Assembly (NCBI GenBank): GCA_028277985.1
Contig: JANQFG010000017.1
Location: 30,693 to 94,692, forward strand
Length of the DNA: 64,000 nt
Direction: 5' to 3'
DNA from: a bacterium
Lineage (GTDB): Bacteria > Desulfobacterota > DSWW01
This document shows, piece by piece, positions 27,304-34,887 of this stretch. A program made the translations under genes and the position numbers. The first letter of the stretch is position 1. Every line of letters begins with the position of its first letter. Under the pieces are notes generated by a model. The model had not been told where the DNA came from. It saw only the letters and a list, made by a program, of their open reading frames with translations, and made no database searches.

Positions 27304-27602
27304 TATCATCGTTTTTAGGCAAAATATTGTGCTACTGCAACTAACTTCTTGTATCCATGCCGGCAGGGCACGGATACAGGATGTCTGGGCGGAAGCGCAG
27401 CCACAGAGTTGACAACGGATCTCCATTTCCCTCAGGACCCACGACGAAATGGAGGAGGATCGACGCCCTTTCCATCCACATAATGCCGAGAAGGCGAACT
27501 TCCCTCGCGAAAGCCACACCCAACGCGAGTTGGGGTCGGAAAACCTCGGGTCTCTTCCTTGAACGAGACTGCCGGGTTGCCGGGGAAAGGGAACCTGGTT
27601 TC
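27304..27602 (+). ncRNA. structured leader 3, GEMM-I-like riboswitch candidate
   Basis: First hairpin GTATCC-TGCC/GGCA-GGATAC (27350-27377). Second CTCCATTTC/GAAATGGAG, perfect 9 bp. GNRA hairpin CCCAAC-GCGA-GTTGGGG (27519-27535): against leaders 1 and 2 this is a G-C to A-T exchange on both sides of the stem, a compensatory change that supports a folded RNA. Stem GTCTC/GAGAC and the TGCCGGGTTGCC tail follow, then the AACCTGGTTT pairing segment. The deviating core AAAGCCACACC and GTCGGAAAACC is identical to the other copies. Confidence 0.6.
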
Positions 27603-27719
27603 CCGGTTTGCAGCTGACGAATTTCTTCTTGGCGATCCGAAAGGAGGTGATGCCGGACAAAGATGCGTAGGGAGGATGTACCAACCGGTTTCCAATCTCT
27701 TGATAAGGAGGTAGCAAAG

Positions 27720-28664
27720 ATGAAGAAGGAAATCTTGGTAGCCTTTCTTGCGATCGGATTCATCATGGCGGGCGCCCTCTCGGCGAGCGCCGGCACGGTC
27801 ACCTGGACGATCATCGAGACCGCGGGCATGGCGGGAAAGAGCCCTGGGGTGGACGGTCTGCTTGGAACGGCTGACGACGGCACCGGGGCGCTCTGTAACT
27901 ACGACAATGCTACGGCCTGCGCCGTGACCGGCGCCCCGACCACCGGTACCTTCAGCTATGCGCAGCTGGGTTTCGTGCAGACCAGCTCCTGTGTGGTCGC
28001 CAACGTTCTCAATCCTGGGGATCCCTGCACGCAGAACTCGGACTGTGGTACCATTGGTATCTGCGTGGACTGCAACACGGGAGCAGGCGGGGCGGCCCAG
28101 AGCTTCTTCGCCAGGAATCCGGCCGGCGGCTCGAAAGGCCTTGGGACGATGACCGCGGATGTCTGCGAAGGTGGCTTCTCCTGGACGAACATGGCGATTG
28201 GTACGAGCGAAGTCCTTGGCGGTACGGGGGGCAGCTGCATGACGCTCACCGGTGGCGGCGGAACCAACAGCGGTTGTGCGGTTGGTCCTATGAGCACCAC
28301 TTTCTCCATGAACCTCTTCACGAGCACGATCCCTAACTGCGGCTTCCCGGCTGGCTCGATGCCGGGCCTCGCCCTTGCGGGCGGCATCATCGATGCAGGG
28401 GCCGGAGCCACCGGTTCGCTCTGCGGCTACACTGTTGCAGAACTGGGCGGCATCATCGCGTCTGCGGGTCTGGGAGCAGGGAGCTACATGAGCGTGCTTT
28501 GCGGTAGTGGCACGCTGCCCGGCGACCTCCAGTCCGCTTGCTTGAGGGGTGCGAGCTGGGCCACCACGATGATCGCCAAGACGTCGTCGGCTGTTCCCAC
28601 CGTGTGCGGCGACTCGTGTGGTGGTGGCGGCTGCATGGCCGGCACGGCTGAAGGCGTGGAGTAG
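27720..28664 (+). CDS. secreted 17-cysteine protein, tandem family copy 3
   Basis: 314 residues with signal peptide MKKEILVAFLAIGF...ASAG and the 17 family cysteines. Differences from the others include a GVDGLLGTADDG acidic loop, a shorter knot (C-x8-C-TIGI-C), VCEGG in place of the CDN segment and a Gly-rich DSCGGGGC end before MAGTAEGVE. The start at 27720 has AAGGAGGT seven bases upstream. As in copy 2 the frame extends upstream to an ATG (27663), adding 19 residues, so an alternative longer N terminus is possible. Function unknown. It is an independent unit with its own promoter, leader and 3' hairpins. Confidence 0.85.
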   Translation: MKKEILVAFLAIGFIMAGALSASAGTVTWTIIETAGMAGKSPGVDGLLGTADDGTGALCNYDNATACAVTGAPTTGTFSYAQLGFVQTSSCVVANVLNPGDPCTQNSDCGTIGICVDCNTGAGGAAQSFFARNPAGGSKGLGTMTADVCEGGFSWTNMAIGTSEVLGGTGGSCMTLTGGGGTNSGCAVGPMSTTFSMNLFTSTIPNCGFPAGSMPGLALAGGIIDAGAGATGSLCGYTVAELGGIIASAGLGAGSYMSVLCGSGTLPGDLQSACLRGASWATTMIAKTSSAVPTVCGDSCGGGGCMAGTAEGVE

Positions 28665-28689
28665 AGCAGTACGGAAGTAGAAGTAATCG

Positions 28690-28774
28690 GAGAGTTGCGA
28701 TCGGTAGATCGCGCCTCTCGGTGGATGAGAAAGCTGGTTGGCGGGAGCCGGTACCGATCGAGGTGCCGGCTCTC
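28690..28774 (+). terminator. tandem hairpins after copy 3
   Basis: GAGAG-GCGATC/GATCGC-CCTCTC (28690-28719) and GGAGCCGG...CCGGCTCTC (28743-28774), homologous to those after copy 2 and again without a strong T run. Confidence 0.55.
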
Positions 28775-28946
28775 TGCTGCCGGTCGTTACGATTGTGCCC
28801 GGTGGTCCGCGACAACGATCCTATCCGCTTCCCGACCCGCGGCCTACCCCAGGAATATCACTCTGTTCCATGAGTGCTAACCGTTCGGGGCAGGTGCGCG
28901 CTTCCCTCACCCTTCCAAATCCATTCGTCAGGCCCCATTTTTTCCT

Positions 28947-28975
28947 TTGACAAGGCTTTACTAACGGTGTAAACT
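28947..28975 (+). promoter_or_regulatory. sigma70 promoter of family copy 4
   Basis: TTGACA (28947-28952) and TAAACT (28970-28975), 17-base spacer, in the same context as the copy-3 promoter. Confidence 0.75.
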
Positions 28976-28981
28976 TTCCGG

Positions 28982-29282
28982 TACCATCGTTTCAAGACAA
29001 AATATTGTGCTACTGCAACTAACTTCTTGTATCCGTGCCCGCAAGCCGCGGATACGGGATGCCAGGGCGGAAGCGCTGCCCACAGGTCGAGACAACGGAA
29101 CTCCATTTCCCTTGCGCCCCATGACGAAATGGAGGAGGATCAACGCCCTTTCAATCCACATAGTGCCGAGAAGGCGCACTTCCCTCGAGAAAGCCACACC
29201 CAACGCGAGTTGGGGTCGGAAAACCTCGGGTCTCCTCCTTGAACGAGACAGCCGGGTTGCCGGGGAAAGGGAACCTGGTTTT
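28982..29282 (+). ncRNA. structured leader 4, GEMM-I-like riboswitch candidate
   Basis: First hairpin GTATCCG/CGGATAC, a perfect 7 bp whose loop differs from leader 3. Second CTCCATTTC/GAAATGGAG. Then GTGCC-GAGAA-GGCGCAC, GNRA hairpin CCCAAC-GCGA-GTTGGGG (29199-29215), GTCTC/GAGAC, and AGCCGGGTTGCC with the AACCTGGTT partner. It is nearly identical to leader 3 in the last 120 bases but differs in the first hairpin, so the structure rather than one recent duplication is being kept. Confidence 0.6.
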
Positions 29283-29414
29283 CTGGGTTTGCAGCAGATC
29301 GAATGCTTCTTGGCGATCTGAAAGGAGGTGATGCCGGGCAACAGCAGCTAGGAAGGAGTTCCAACAGGAAAGATTTCCAACTGGTTTCCAATCTCATTAG
29401 AGGAGGTAGAAAAG

Positions 29415-30359
29415 ATGAAGAAGGAAATCTTGGTAGCCTTTCTTGCGATCGGATTCATCATGGCGGGCGCCTTCTCGGCGAGCGCCGGCACGGTCACCTG
29501 GACACTGATCGAGACAGCGAGCATGGCCCAAGCAACGCCTGGAGCGGACAATCTGCTCGGTACGGGCGACGATGGTACCGGCGATCTCTGCAACTACGAC
29601 GACGCGACGGCCTGCTCCGTAACCGGCTCTCCGAGCGTCGGTGCGTACAGTTTCTCCAGGCTCGGTTTTGTACAGACCAGCTCCTGTGCGCTGGGGGACA
29701 ATCAGGGGTCGACCTGTACGCAGAACTCGGACTGCGGCGGCCTTCTCGGGGTCTGCGTGGACTGTAACACGGGAGCAGGCGGAGTGGCCTATTCCTACTT
29801 CACCCGGAACCCCTCGGGTGGATCCAGGGGCCTCGGCACGATGACCGCAACGGTCTGTGACAATGGCTTCACCTGGACGAACATGTCGGTCGGCACGAGC
29901 GAGGTCCTCGGCGGATCCGGCGGCGGCTGCATCACGCTTACCGCGGGTTCCGGCGGTGGAAACAGCGGATGCGGGGCCGGTCCTTCGAGCACGAGCGTCT
30001 CCATGGACCTCTACACGAGCACCATTCCGAACTGCGGCTTCAAGGCCGGCGTAATGCCGGGTATCGCACTGTCGGGCGGCATCGTCGATGCCGGGGCCGG
30101 TGCCACCGGCTCGCTGTGCGGCTACACGATTGCGCAGATCGGCTCGATCATCGCGGACGCGGGTCTGGGCGCCGGGAACTACTTGAGCATCCTGTGCGGC
30201 AACGGCACGCTGCCCACCAACCTTGAGTCCGGCTGCCTGCCCGGGGCGTCGTGGCTCTCCGTAATGGTCTCCAAGACGTCGTCCAGCCTTCCTGCCGTGT
30301 GTGCCGAAGCATGCTCGACAGGCGGCTGCATGGCCGGTACTGCCGAAGGTGTGGAGTAA
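29415..30359 (+). CDS. secreted 17-cysteine protein, tandem family copy 4
   Basis: 314 residues. The signal peptide is almost identical to copy 3 and the mature part is closest to copy 2 (GADNLLGTGDDG, SSCALGDNQGSTCTQNSDC). All 17 cysteines are present. The ATG is preceded by GAGGAGGT at eight bases. Unlike copies 2 and 3, the upstream frame has no ATG just after the conserved anti-16S site, so only the short form is likely. It ends MAGTAEGVE. Function unknown. The mixed similarity (front like copy 3, middle like copy 2) suggests gene conversion within the array. Confidence 0.85.
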   Translation: MKKEILVAFLAIGFIMAGAFSASAGTVTWTLIETASMAQATPGADNLLGTGDDGTGDLCNYDDATACSVTGSPSVGAYSFSRLGFVQTSSCALGDNQGSTCTQNSDCGGLLGVCVDCNTGAGGVAYSYFTRNPSGGSRGLGTMTATVCDNGFTWTNMSVGTSEVLGGSGGGCITLTAGSGGGNSGCGAGPSSTSVSMDLYTSTIPNCGFKAGVMPGIALSGGIVDAGAGATGSLCGYTIAQIGSIIADAGLGAGNYLSILCGNGTLPTNLESGCLPGASWLSVMVSKTSSSLPAVCAEACSTGGCMAGTAEGVE

Positions 30360-30368
30360 GCGTGACGG

Positions 30369-30453
30369 AAAGAGCGAATCCGAACCGCTCTTTTCGATCA
30401 GGTATGACAGTTAGTTCGGGAAGGCCGGTATCCGTCAGGGTGCCGGCTTTCCT
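30369..30453 (+). terminator. tandem terminator hairpins after copy 4
   Basis: AAAGAGCG...CGCTCTTTT (30369-30394), a compact terminator, then GAAGGCCGG...CCGGCTTTCCTTC (30418-30453). This pair separates copy 4 from copy 5, so copy 5 would need either readthrough or its own undetected promoter. Confidence 0.6.
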
Positions 30454-30554
30454 TCTTCCTGGGGAACCTACATCGAGGCAGCCCAGGGAGGCAGCAAACA
30501 CGGTGCTCCCCGTGGGGCATCCATGAGTCACTCCATTGAGATTCCTGCGGGGGG

Positions 30555-30571
30555 ATGGACGATCCGTCCAT
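30555..30571. promoter_or_regulatory. perfect inverted repeat before copy 5
   Basis: ATGGACG-ATC-CGTCCAT, 7-base arms, about 25 bases before the start of copy 5 and just upstream of its ribosome site. It could be an operator or an RNA hairpin limiting translation. It is not present before the other copies. Confidence 0.35.
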
Positions 30572-30596
30572 GATCTCTTGAGAGAAGGGGGGCGAG

Positions 30597-31538
30597 ATGA
30601 AGAGAATTCTGGTGGCGTTTCTTGCGATCGGTTTCATCATGGCAGGCGCGATCTCGGTGAGTGCCGGGACGATCACCTGGACCATGCTGGAGACCGCAGG
30701 CATGGCGCAGCACTCTCCGGGGGCTGACGATCTCATCGGTACGGCCGACGACGGGACCAGTGACCTGTGCAACTACTCGGATGCGACGGCCTGCGCGACG
30801 ACCGGCAGCCCGACCACGGGTGCCTACAGCTTCACGAGGGTCAACTTCGTACAGACCAGTTCCTGTGCGCTGGGCGACAATCAGGGTTCGACATGCACGC
30901 AGAACTCGGATTGCGGCGGTCTGCTCGGGGTCTGCATCGACTGTAACACGGGCACCGGCGGCGTTGCTTACGGATACTTCGCCAGGAATCCCTCGGGTGG
31001 ATCCAGGGGTCTCGGGACGATGACCGCGAGCGCGTGCGAGGGCGGATTCGATTACACGAACATCTCCATCGGTACGAGCGAGGTGGTTGGCTCCGACGGT
31101 GGAGGCTGTATGACGCTCACACCGGGTTCCGGAACGGCGAACACCGGGTGCGGGGTCGGTGGCGTAAACACGAATCTTTCCCTGGACCTCTACACGAGCA
31201 CGATTCCGGGCTGCGGTTTCAAGGCGGGCACGATGCCTGGGCTGAACATCGGCGGCCAGATCTACGATGCGGGCGTTGCCGTTCCCAGCGGTATCTGCGG
31301 CTACACCATTGCGGAGATTGGAGCCATGCTTGCAGACGCGGGCCTTGGAGCAGGAAGCTACCTGAGCGTCATGTGCGGCAACGGCAATCTGCCAAGCAAC
31401 CTCCAGGCCGGTTGCTTGCCCGGTGCTGCCTGGTTGGCCACGATGATCAGCAAGACATCCACTGCCATCGGTTCGGTATGCGGTGAAGCCTGTTCCAGCG
31501 GCGGTTGTATGGCGGGCACTGCGGAAGGCGTGGAATAG
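30597..31538 (+). CDS. secreted 17-cysteine protein, tandem family copy 5 (no leader)
   Basis: 313 residues: signal peptide MKRILVAFLAIGF...VSAG, acidic GADDLIGTADDG loop, all 17 cysteines, GGCMAGTAEGVE end. Its middle is the most diverged of the five (VNTNLSLDLYTSTIPGCG; YDAGVAVPSGICG). The GAAGGGGGGCGAG ribosome site ends directly at the ATG. Only 237 bases separate it from copy 4, and neither the promoter nor the structured leader seen upstream of copies 1-4 is present. It is therefore not under the same direct control unless copy-4 transcription reads through two hairpins. Function unknown. Confidence 0.85.
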   Translation: MKRILVAFLAIGFIMAGAISVSAGTITWTMLETAGMAQHSPGADDLIGTADDGTSDLCNYSDATACATTGSPTTGAYSFTRVNFVQTSSCALGDNQGSTCTQNSDCGGLLGVCIDCNTGTGGVAYGYFARNPSGGSRGLGTMTASACEGGFDYTNISIGTSEVVGSDGGGCMTLTPGSGTANTGCGVGGVNTNLSLDLYTSTIPGCGFKAGTMPGLNIGGQIYDAGVAVPSGICGYTIAEIGAMLADAGLGAGSYLSVMCGNGNLPSNLQAGCLPGAAWLATMISKTSTAIGSVCGEACSSGGCMAGTAEGVE

Positions 31539-31547
31539 ACAGGGAGG

Positions 31548-31633
31548 AAAGAGCGAACCCGGTTCGCGCTTTTCTGAAGAAGAGACAGTGAGTCGAGAAA
31601 GCCGGTTCCCCTCGGGGTGCCGGCTTTCTTTTT
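31548..31633 (+). terminator. terminator hairpins ending the tandem array
   Basis: GCGAACC/GGTTCGC followed by GCTTTTCT (31548-31573), then AGAAAGCCGG...CCGGCTTTCT with TTTTT (31596-31633). The second is the strongest terminator of the array and also faces the end of the convergent Lgt-like gene. Confidence 0.8.
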
Positions 31634-31651
31634 GGCCCCGGGCACTCCGGG

Positions 31652-32452
31652 CTAACCCTCGGCAGTGGATGGGCGGCCTCTTGTCTCCCTCAGCCTGTAT
31701 GCATAGAGGATTGCGGCCGCGAGGAAGAGGTTCACGCTGATGACCTGGTTCTGGGAAAGCATCACTCCGGGAAGCTGGTAGAGAACTCGAAGATCTCCCC
31801 TGTAAGCCTCGATCACGAAGGAGGAGACCGAGAATAGCAGCATTCCGATGAGAGCGATTTCCCCTTCGAACTTCTTGTGCCGCCTTCGTACCAGGAGAAT
31901 TGCCAGGATAAGCAATGCCGCCGCGGCAAGTGCGGGTTGGGTCGGATAAACCGGCGTATTCGGGACAATCGGGCCCGTTGGGGGTCTGGCCGGCATGGCA
32001 TAGGGAAAATCGATCGCGCATTCTCTGCCGTGACAACACCCTGACAGAATGCACCCGATTCTTGCACAGAAGACGAAAAGGGCTGCCGGCGGGGACAGCA
32101 GATCGCCTGTAGCCCAGAAGTCCATCTTCTGCCAGCGAGTGTAGAGCGCAAAGGTGACAAAGGCGAAGATGCCGCCTCCATAAAGGGCCATCCCACCTTT
32201 CCAGAAGATGAACATATGCTTGAAGCCGTACCCAAACTCCTTGCGAAAGTCGATCCAGTAGAAGATATGGGCACCGTAGATGGCGGAGATCAACAGGAGA
32301 ATCATCAGGCCGTAGACCTTCTCGGGTCTTTCCCGGCCCCTCTCGGATTCGAACGCGATGAACAGGATGGCCAGCAGGCCTCCCACAAAGAGAAAGAAGT
32401 GGCCTGAGTGGATATAGGAGCCGTCCGCGAAGCGGATCAGAACCGGCTTCAT
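31652..32452 (-). CDS. prolipoprotein diacylglyceryl transferase-like membrane protein
   Basis: 266 residues, about seven helices. It has the Lgt-family core KGGMALYGGGI (about residue 84) and ARIGCILSGCCHG (about 130), followed by VYPTQ (about 170). Lgt moves diacylglycerol from phosphatidylglycerol to the lipobox cysteine of prolipoproteins. The N-terminal part is shorter and less like the housekeeping enzyme, so this may be a paralogue rather than the essential lgt; no gene symbol is given. It starts in the ATGA overlap with a small upstream membrane-peptide gene, indicating coupled translation. Confidence 0.75.
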   Translation of the reverse strand: MKPVLIRFADGSYIHSGHFFLFVGGLLAILFIAFESERGRERPEKVYGLMILLLISAIYGAHIFYWIDFRKEFGYGFKHMFIFWKGGMALYGGGIFAFVTFALYTRWQKMDFWATGDLLSPPAALFVFCARIGCILSGCCHGRECAIDFPYAMPARPPTGPIVPNTPVYPTQPALAAAALLILAILLVRRRHKKFEGEIALIGMLLFSVSSFVIEAYRGDLRVLYQLPGVMLSQNQVISVNLFLAAAILYAYRLRETRGRPSTAEG

Positions 32453-32595
32453 TCGCCCAGCCTCATTTCAGCCGGCTCTGTGTCGTCGGTCCCTGCGGGC
32501 TCCTCCGGGATCTTCCTTTCCTCAAGCTTCCGTCTCACAAGGGCGGACAGGAAGAGCACCACAAGGAGGACGAACAGGGAAACATAGAGCAACAT
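32449..32595 (-). CDS. 48-residue single-span membrane peptide coupled to the Lgt-like gene
   Basis: A short gene: MLLYVSLFVLLVVLFLSALV forms one membrane helix, followed by RRKLEERKIPEEP and an acidic tail to the stop. Its TGA overlaps the ATG of the Lgt-like gene (ATGA), the usual sign of translational coupling, which is the main evidence that it is real. An in-frame TTG four codons upstream (32607) is an alternative start with a GGAGA-like site. Possible roles are a regulator or small subunit of the membrane enzyme; this is inference. Confidence 0.55.
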   Translation of the reverse strand: MLLYVSLFVLLVVLFLSALVRRKLEERKIPEEPAGTDDTEPAEMRLGE

Positions 32596-32712
32596 GTTCA
32601 GGTCCAAGGGATCGGTCTCCGCATCGACTCTCGTTCAGGAGAAGTGCTGCACGCAAGTGGTCGAACGAATCATTATAGACCGAATCGAACCAAAAGGCAC
32701 CTGACGCGACGG

Positions 32713-32997
32713 CTACTGCTTCAGGGCAGGAGGGGGCACGTGGTTCAGTGCATAGTAGAGCTCGGTGACCTGGTCCTGGATGGCGGCGATCCGCTCCTTG
32801 ATCAGACAGGTGAGTTGCTGTCCGCCCTGCTCCGAGTCCGGGTCTGCAAGCATCTGGAGAAAGTCCGCTGTGATGTTGACCTCGGTGAAGGAATCTGCGA
32901 GCCTTTTCAGGATGGCTTCGACGTATTCTTCCTGATCGAAGCAGCCCGGTGTGTGGGTGAATCTACAACTCGTATCGATGTTTGTTCGTGTGCTCAT
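32713..32997 (-). CDS. hypothetical protein, 94 residues
   Basis: A small soluble protein beginning MSTRTNIDTSCRF and largely alpha-helical (QEEYVEAILKRLADSF, KERIAAIQDQVTELYYALNHV). A GGGGA ribosome-like site lies just upstream of the ATG at 32997; the frame is open to 33096 but the extra part is Arg/Thr-rich and not convincing. No family recognised. It lies in the gap between the Lgt-like unit and the divergent phosphoglycerate mutase gene. Confidence 0.45.
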   Translation of the reverse strand: MSTRTNIDTSCRFTHTPGCFDQEEYVEAILKRLADSFTEVNITADFLQMLADPDSEQGGQQLTCLIKERIAAIQDQVTELYYALNHVPPPALKQ

Positions 32998-33255
32998 GAT
33001 GGTCCCCGTCCCCCTGAAGTTGACTGACATCGGTCGGCGTGTGACGCCCGTTACGATTCTGGAACAGGGAGCAAGGGGTGTGCCACCCTCGAGCAATGTA
33101 GAGAGGGCCCTCAGGGGACTTATAAACGGTTGGAACGAAAGAAAAAGAATGTGACTGTCCCTTTGTGGGCCTGCCCGGGAATCCGGTCGGTGATGTCATT
33201 CTTTTGACGAGCTGACGTTTTCTGCCCGGGGGAGCCGACAGGGCGGGGGTGTGCG

Positions 33256-34887
33256 ATGACAGATCTCAAGCTCAAACCATGGCCGAAATTCCAGGGAAGG
33301 CCCGGTCCCCTGCTGATCGTGATCATGGACGGCGTCGGGATCGGCAGGAAGGACGAGTCGGACGCGGTTCATCTTGCACGGACACCCACCCTGGACCGTT
33401 TGCTTGGCTCCTGTCCCCACACGCGGCTCCTGGCTCACGGACGCGCCGTCGGGCTGCCGAGCTGGGACGACATGGGGAATTCCGAGGTGGGGCACAACGC
33501 TATCGGCGCAGGCCGGGTCTTCGACCAGGGGGCCAAGCTCGTAAACCGGGAGCTCGCCTCAGGGGGGATCTTCGAGACACCCCTTTGGGGACAGATCGTG
33601 GAAGGTTGCCGGGCCGGCGGTGCCCTGCACTTCATTGGTCTCCTTTCGGACGGGAACGTTCACAGCCACATCGACCACCTGTTCGCCATGATCCGGCAGG
33701 CTGCGGAAATGGGTGTTACCAGGCTGCGGGTCCACCCTCTTCTGGACGGGCGCGACGTGGGAGCCACATCCGCCCTGGAATATGTGGAACCTCTGGAGGA
33801 GATGCTGGCGGAGCTTTGCCGTGAGAAGGACCGTGACTACCGGGTGGCCAGCGGCGGTGGTCGGATGGTCACCACCATGGACCGCTACGAGGCGGATTGG
33901 AACGTGGTGGAGAGAGGGTGGCAGGCACACGTCCTGGGGGAGTCCCCGAACAAGTTTCGGACCGCTGCCGAGGCCGTGCGCAAGATCCGGGAGGAAGACC
34001 CGGACATGACCGATCAGTACATGCCCTCCTTCGTGATCGTAGATGGCGAGGGCCGACCTGTGGGGCCCATCCGGGACGGAGACGCCGTCATCTTCTTCAA
34101 TTTCCGGGGAGACCGGGCCATCGAGATCTCGCGGGCCTTCGAGGAGGAGGATTTCCAGGCCTTTGACAGGAAGCGCCGGCCCGACGTGCTCTACGCGGGC
34201 ATGATGGAATATGACGGGGACCTGAAAATCCCCAAGAAGTACCTGGTCAATCCCCCGGCGATCGATCTGACCCTCGGCGAATTCCTTGCCGCAAATGATA
34301 TCACCCAATTTGCGCTGTCCGAGACCCAGAAGTACGGGCACGTGACCTACTTCTGGAACGGAAACCGCAGCGGCTACATCGATGAGGCCAGAGAGCTCTA
34401 CCGGGAAATCCCCTCGGACAAGGTTCCTTTTGATCAGCGCCCGTGGATGAAGGCTGCTGAAATCGCGGACGAGACGATTCGATTGCTCGAGACCGGTAAA
34501 TACCGTTGCGGCAGGATCAATTTTGCCAATGGGGACATGGTGGGCCACACCGGCAACCTGGATGCGGCGGTGATGGCCGTCGAGGCGGTTGATCTGAGCC
34601 TGAAGAGGGTTCTTGAGGTCGTCGAGCAGACGAATGGGATCGCCCTGGTGACGGCAGACCACGGAAACTCGGACGAGATGTTCACCGTCAAGGGGGGAGA
34701 GCGGATCGTGAAGACGGCGCATACGCTGAACCCCGTGCCCCTGATTATCTACGATCCAAGCTGTTCAGGAGAGTACGATTTGAGGACCGATCTGGAGGGG
34801 GCGGGGCTGAGCAACATCGCGGCCACGGTCTTCCGTCTGCTCGGGCTGGAGCCGCCGGAAGCCTACGACCAGAGCCTCGTCGAGTAG
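33256..34887 (+). CDS. gpmI: 2,3-bisphosphoglycerate-independent phosphoglycerate mutase
   Basis: 543 residues, the usual length. It interconverts 3- and 2-phosphoglycerate in glycolysis and gluconeogenesis using two metal ions and a phosphoserine intermediate. Visible features are LLIVIMDGVGIG (residues 16-27) with the first metal Asp, the nucleophile serine in MGNSEVGHNAIGAG (about 74-87), the HPLLDGRDVG loop (about 160) and the second metal site TADHGNSDEM (about 466). The last 41 codons (34765-34887) overlap the 3' end of the convergent peptidase gene on the other strand. The start follows a GGGGGTG stretch. Confidence 0.95.
   Translation: MTDLKLKPWPKFQGRPGPLLIVIMDGVGIGRKDESDAVHLARTPTLDRLLGSCPHTRLLAHGRAVGLPSWDDMGNSEVGHNAIGAGRVFDQGAKLVNRELASGGIFETPLWGQIVEGCRAGGALHFIGLLSDGNVHSHIDHLFAMIRQAAEMGVTRLRVHPLLDGRDVGATSALEYVEPLEEMLAELCREKDRDYRVASGGGRMVTTMDRYEADWNVVERGWQAHVLGESPNKFRTAAEAVRKIREEDPDMTDQYMPSFVIVDGEGRPVGPIRDGDAVIFFNFRGDRAIEISRAFEEEDFQAFDRKRRPDVLYAGMMEYDGDLKIPKKYLVNPPAIDLTLGEFLAANDITQFALSETQKYGHVTYFWNGNRSGYIDEARELYREIPSDKVPFDQRPWMKAAEIADETIRLLETGKYRCGRINFANGDMVGHTGNLDAAVMAVEAVDLSLKRVLEVVEQTNGIALVTADHGNSDEMFTVKGGERIVKTAHTLNPVPLIIYDPSCSGEYDLRTDLEGAGLSNIAATVFRLLGLEPPEAYDQSLVE

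Noticed and set aside
24053..29282. CRISPR array
   Set aside because: The repeated blocks are about 300 bases long, occur every 1.6 kb and flank genes; no short evenly spaced repeats and no cas genes.
24239..29321. Open frames inside all four leaders giving related peptides (VPRRR...ASWGRKT...)
   Set aside because: The conservation is best explained by the structured RNA: compensatory changes follow base pairing, the frames begin at different places, end variably and lack good ribosome sites.
30528..32054. 508-codon minus-strand frame spanning copy 5 and the Lgt-like gene
   Set aside because: It crosses two real genes and a terminator; repeated His/Arg-rich segments reflect the repetitive Cys-protein genes in reverse.
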